A stretch of DNA of 61,474 nt from Nemertoderma westbladi. Taxonomy: Eukaryota; Xenacoelomorpha; Nemertodermatida; Nemertodermatidae. This document shows, piece after piece, positions 58,701 through 61,474 of the stretch. Location of the stretch: NCBI GenBank assembly GCA_032718475.1, contig JAUCBJ010002882.1, positions 1-61,474 on the forward strand, written 5' to 3'. The position numbers were made by a program, and so were the translations under genes. A model generated the notes under the pieces. That model was not told the origin of the DNA and ran no database searches. It worked only from the letters and a program-made list of their open reading frames with translations. Each line of letters opens with the position of its first letter. Position 1 is the stretch's first letter.

Positions 58701-61056
58701 CCGCCGAGAGTTGGTAAAGATGTCTGCTCAGGTATTTGATCCACTTGGGTTATTATGTGCTTGGACGATAGTGATTCGTCTAATTCTTCAGAAGTCATGG
58801 GAATCTGGGGAAGGATGGAATGCGACAGTTTCAGAGCCTCTGCAATGTCAATGGTCAAAGTGGTTGTCAGAGGCTGGAATGGTAATATATTTCCCACGCT
58901 GTGTCTACTTTTCTCAGGATTGTTCCATACACATATTCTGCGATGCTTCTTCTTCTGCCTATGCATTTTTGGCCTATATAGCTCACCCCAATAGAGTACC
59001 AATATTGTTCTATGGGAAATCTAGAGCTGCCCCACGCAAACCAGGTCTTTCAACACCCCGCCTTGAGCTTATGGCTTGCCTACTGGGTAGTCGATTTGCC
59101 AACCATATTAATAAGGAGATATGTAAGCCTTATAGAATGCATCTATGGACTGATTCACTTTGTGCCTTATTCTGGATTCGCAAAGGTTCAGCCAAAAAGG
59201 ATATTTTTGTAAATAATAGACTCTCTGAAATAAACCAAAATACAGAATCAGCAATGTGGCGTTATGTTTCCACAACCCAAAATCCCGCAGATATTCCTTC
59301 GCGTGGGTGTAGCCTATCTAGGTTGGCAGTAAATTACTTATATTTGAATGGACCTGAGTTTCTCAGATATCCAGAGTCATCATGGCCAATTGAGCCTACA
59401 CCCCCTCCTCAACTTTTAACCATTGAAGCCATAGAACCATTGTCAGACTGTTCTTTACTGAAGCTAGAGGATTATTCAAACATTAATAAACCTGTTAGGA
59501 TATTAGCCTGGATATTCCGATTTGTACATAATATAAAGAATCCAAAATCAATGACAAAGGGATCTTTGTCTGGTTCTGAACATAGTTATTCATTGAACTA
59601 CCTTATTTCGATAGAACAACATCGCCATTATGTAAAAGAAATCAAGTCACTGAAGTCTAATTCGAACAATTTAAGTCAGAGCTCCTCCATTTGGCGCCTT
59701 CATCCAGTAGTTATGAATAATTTACTTATGATGAAGCCTCGTACCAATGAGCCTCCACTTCCTATACTTCCTTGTAGAAGTTACCTAACTAAACTTATTG
59801 TATATGATATTCATAGTTGTATTATGCATCAAGGTGCTGAAGCAACCTTAGCTCAGGTTAGAAGAAAATATTGGATACCTCATGGAAGGTCGTTGGTACG
59901 TCAATTGATTTATAATTGCAAACCTTGTCTTCGTTACCGAGCTCAACCTTATGATACTTCAGAATCATATCTTCAGCCATTTAGAAGTCAACCAATAGCG
60001 CCATTTACTAAATCTGGACTTGACTTTTTTGGACCCTTGTATTTAGAAAATAACACTAAGGTTCAGTGTTTATTGTTTACATGTGCAGCTACAAGAGCTG
60101 TACATCTTGAGTTGGTTGATGATGGTTCCGCAGCCAATACACATCTTACTATACGAAAATTCTTAGCCCGATGTATACCACCTTTGTATCCTGTTGAGTT
60201 ATACTCAGATAATGCTCGAACATTCACCAAATTGTCAACTATGAGATTCCCAAGTCACCTTGTTACATGGAAATTCATACCAGCAAGATCCCCACATTGG
60301 GGTGGGTGGTGGGAGCGCCTAGTTCGACTAGCCAAAACATGTTTGCGAATATCGTGTCATGGTCGTAAGTTTACGAGATCCCAGTTGGAAGCAGCTCTAG
60401 TAGAGTCTGCAGCTGTAATGAATTTGCGTCCTTTAACTGCTTCTTCTGACGACCCAAATGATTCATCAGCTATAAGCCCTAGTGACTTTTTATATGGATC
60501 TCCACCTACTGATAATGTTTTTGATTACTTTGCTGTTGATTCTAAAGTTATTCGTAACAAACTTCTACTTCGTGATAGATTTGCCAGAATATTCTGGAAA
60601 CACTGGCATGAACGATACCTTGCGTCATTACGTACATGGAGAACTGTTGGCAGTGATCCAAAGCGTGTGCCCTCGGTTGGAGATCTTGTATTAGTCAAGG
60701 AGAAGGCTCCACGAGGACAATGGCCATTAGCACGCGTTACACATTTATTCTTAAGTCGAGATAGTTCACCACGTGCAGTTGAAATTAAACTACGTGGCCG
60801 TACAACAACGCGCTCATCTCATTTGTTGATCCCTCTAGAGAGTGACCCTGGATATACTGATAGAGTTGGGGGGTCAACCATGCCTAGCTCGACCAAGGAT
60901 AGTAATAAACAATCTAGTAGTCGTGGGGGCAAAGACACTTTACGAAAGAATGTCTCCACAACAACTGTAGTAACCCCACAACCAATACCTACACCTGTAT
61001 ACACCACCTTAAAAGGTCGCGTTATTAGGAAACCTCAGAAACTGGGAATACCCTAA
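55729..61056 (+). CDS. gag-pol: BEL/Pao Gag-Pol polyprotein, 1775 aa, intact
   Basis: A single frame from ATG 55729 to TAA 61056 encodes all element functions. Residues about 119-290 resemble the BEL Gag domain DUF1759 (LPTFNG, W-x-x-FWDQF). Cys/His knuckles lie at about 355-372 and 392-424. The pepsin-like protease (DUF1758 type) has LDDGS near residue 529, with Asp at the usually Thr/Ser second position but the D-x-G core kept. RT spans about 790-1010 with VADIEAAF at about 852-859 and Y-C-D-D at 924, so both active-site aspartates are present. An A17-peptidase-type/RNase H region follows. The integrase HHCC site is at about 1361-1400, catalytic D1432, D1494 and E1529 (D-x34-E), then a DUF5641 tail (about 1615-1725). 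There are no stops or frameshifts. Length and domain order fit full-length BEL elements. It probably acts in cytoplasmic particles, then the nucleus. Confidence 0.96.
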   Translation: MEVDEIKGRRTAERGKSTKLIADLEHFRNMNENEVESDEFAYYIDLADQQYQILNQLDSELIELGYKDTSKSTHNQDLYKVIFKCRRMLSRVDNKPFLAAQSCHESEESSSSRFKNPTNGLPKITLPTFNGEFLCWRPFWDQFKALIHTREGLDDIQKFVYLRSSLDKSVLESLSGLAVSSTNYEAAINILKRRYGNPNLLIGLYASKLCALPSIKENDLNGFRKIMDTFESSLREIRQLATEIFTSPGEPAAEAVTIEASNDLASLLLAPLLLQKFPSEVVLVWNRMHSHERFNLKALLEFVRQELEFRESLAFNIKSCNSESSTVPYYHRPKSSTASASALPISDVSGRKPITGCPACHSQDPMHKLRTCPNFISREPFQRAKLVQSSNLCKNCTGPHRFNECPSSTNCFKCNGRHNTLLCYNKFPRTSQNSWPTNSKGVNGSKPLSHTSNPFRPSNPFTHSTNTTNSEMTKSAVGNNQSNRQSMQPSNTLSVSNVMQSNADGIIFVKLAKAYITSPDHSIGKWVHIYLDDGSKRSYIQSSLAADLFLPSLESSILTTGSFGNNISTIESNHVSFKLFSQYHEQPICLSAWTTNKLCPTMRQEKVIKFPHHLTNIANFADDFDGGERDISILIGADQIWSVTGEAYKYPKCPTVVETFFGTVLSGPFFGSVSNINSISPSLLITEPSNVTQPWNLESVTQLWNLESVGIKEQEVNCAPYPPPVVSTENPPHYQVRLPFKCNKRPSSNYNRVMPQQKKMLLSLSSNECSIYTEKFAKLISQNIIEPAATDNDVGFFLPHHLVFSSNKYRIVFNGSACNFEGESINSCLDPGPNLLASMVDVLLRVRLHPYMVVADIEAAFHQVEIHQDDRQWVKLMWNGKAYQFKYLPFGIAPSSFLLHSTVLFHVLEQDQPDFQNRFIESIYCDDVLYSHDNQLQAENFLRNAISMLANAGMNLKPVTNPKKLLGVSWDSTQDVIFVDTSHLKLPTSFTRRELVKMSAQVFDPLGLLCAWTIVIRLILQKSWESGEGWNATVSEPLQCQWSKWLSEAGMVIYFPRCVYFSQDCSIHIFCDASSSAYAFLAYIAHPNRVPILFYGKSRAAPRKPGLSTPRLELMACLLGSRFANHINKEICKPYRMHLWTDSLCALFWIRKGSAKKDIFVNNRLSEINQNTESAMWRYVSTTQNPADIPSRGCSLSRLAVNYLYLNGPEFLRYPESSWPIEPTPPPQLLTIEAIEPLSDCSLLKLEDYSNINKPVRILAWIFRFVHNIKNPKSMTKGSLSGSEHSYSLNYLISIEQHRHYVKEIKSLKSNSNNLSQSSSIWRLHPVVMNNLLMMKPRTNEPPLPILPCRSYLTKLIVYDIHSCIMHQGAEATLAQVRRKYWIPHGRSLVRQLIYNCKPCLRYRAQPYDTSESYLQPFRSQPIAPFTKSGLDFFGPLYLENNTKVQCLLFTCAATRAVHLELVDDGSAANTHLTIRKFLARCIPPLYPVELYSDNARTFTKLSTMRFPSHLVTWKFIPARSPHWGGWWERLVRLAKTCLRISCHGRKFTRSQLEAALVESAAVMNLRPLTASSDDPNDSSAISPSDFLYGSPPTDNVFDYFAVDSKVIRNKLLLRDRFARIFWKHWHERYLASLRTWRTVGSDPKRVPSVGDLVLVKEKAPRGQWPLARVTHLFLSRDSSPRAVEIKLRGRTTTRSSHLLIPLESDPGYTDRVGGSTMPSSTKDSNKQSSSRGGKDTLRKNVSTTTVVTPQPIPTPVYTTLKGRVIRKPQKLGIP

Positions 61057-61140
61057 GATGGAAAACAAACTTTTTATAACAAGAAATTTTTTATCCTTAG
61101 ATTGAAAGAAACTTTATATCGCAATAAATTTTTTGCGACG
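61057..61140 (+). other. Short 3' untranslated part of BEL
   Basis: AT-rich stretch between the stop and the polypurine tract. It contains AATAAA at 61123-61128 within a small inverted repeat (CGCAA...TTGCG, 61120-61137). Whether this signal is used cannot be told. Confidence 0.45.
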
Positions 61141-61148
61141 TGGGGGGA
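61141..61148 (+). other. Polypurine tract of BEL element
   Basis: TGGGGGGA lies directly before the 3' LTR start TGTATAATACG, the expected place for the plus-strand primer. The pure-purine core is GGGGGGA. Confidence 0.75.
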
Positions 61149-61474
61149 TGTATAATACGTTATCCATTTATGTAATGTGATTTACAACACTGTAATACAA
61201 TGCTTTGTGTTTTTCCCATTCGGTGCAGTTTATTGCTGTTAGTAGCTTTCAGCTATTACATAGGCCTAGCGTACCGTGCAGCACTTGCATATTTTAAGTT
61301 ACTATTACTAAATATAAGGTGGTGGGTTCGACAAGAAGTGTATTGTATCGGCTGATAATGCAATATTAATAATTAAATATTCCTATTATTAACCAACTAT
61401 GTCTGCGCTTTATATTTGGCCTTGTATATAGTACGCCTTGATTGCAAAACCCTATTAATGATTAAAGTCTTACA
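61149..61474 (+). repeat. 3' LTR of BEL element (partial)
   Basis: Starts TGTATAATACG and matches 54626-54951 to the last base of the window except for one substitution. The end of the LTR and the flanking target duplication are cut off. Confidence 0.92.

Larger units (their letters stand above)
54626..61474 (+). mobile_element. BEL/Pao LTR retrotransposon, apparently intact (3' end beyond window)
   Basis: The element starts TGTATAATACG directly after the 22-bp array (flank TCCCG), carries one uninterrupted 1775-codon Gag-Pol, and has a second LTR copy starting at 61149 (offset 6523 bp). Over the 326 bp where both LTRs are visible I find one difference (G at 54816, T at 61339), so the insertion is young. 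BEL/Pao elements (Belpaoviridae) are a known animal-specific LTR superfamily. There is no env frame. The right target duplication is outside the window. Confidence 0.95.

Overview
This window is eukaryotic, almost certainly from an invertebrate animal. About 39 kb of its 61 kb is made of three unrelated short tandem repeats. The rest is mostly retrotransposons, including a BEL/Pao element, a superfamily known only from animals. I see no host gene of recognised function, no RNA gene, no CRISPR array and no bacterial-type operon. The palindromes TACCGGTA and TAGGCCTA recur in the non-repetitive parts. I cannot name the species.

Layout from left to right. (1) 1-1953 is a 651-codon open frame on the minus strand that runs off the left edge. 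Its product is unrecognised, with an alanine/glutamate-rich helix; a Gag- or ORF1-like role is possible. (2) 1954-5318 is AT-rich non-coding DNA with a spaced ACCGGT repeat and a 287-bp tandem duplication. (3) 5319-13856 and 19035-21216 are one 50-bp minisatellite array, split by (4) a complete Ty3/Gypsy element at 13857-19034. That element has identical 238-bp LTRs and a 5-bp target duplication, but its gag-pol frame carries an in-frame TGA and a changed RT active-site aspartate. (5) 21217-21505 is a short spacer. (6) 21506-28328 and 31113-50799 are one very large 26-bp minisatellite array with nested higher-order repeats, split by (7) a broken LINE on the minus strand (28329-31112). (8) 50800-52283 is a 5'-truncated minus-strand Gypsy relic, related to element 4, with its 3' LTR. 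(9) 52284-52628 is unique sequence with a small direct/inverted repeat. (10) 52629-54625 is a 22-bp minisatellite. (11) 54626-61474 is a BEL/Pao element with an intact 1775-codon Gag-Pol. Its 3' LTR is cut by the window edge.

The genes do not form a pathway. Each retroelement encodes its own copying machinery: Gag, protease, reverse transcriptase/RNase H and integrase for the LTR elements, and endonuclease plus reverse transcriptase for the LINE. The main biological theme is tandem arrays that both expand by unequal exchange and take retroelement insertions. The BEL element looks capable of autonomous movement. The Gypsy element looks young but defective, and the LINE and second Gypsy are relics.
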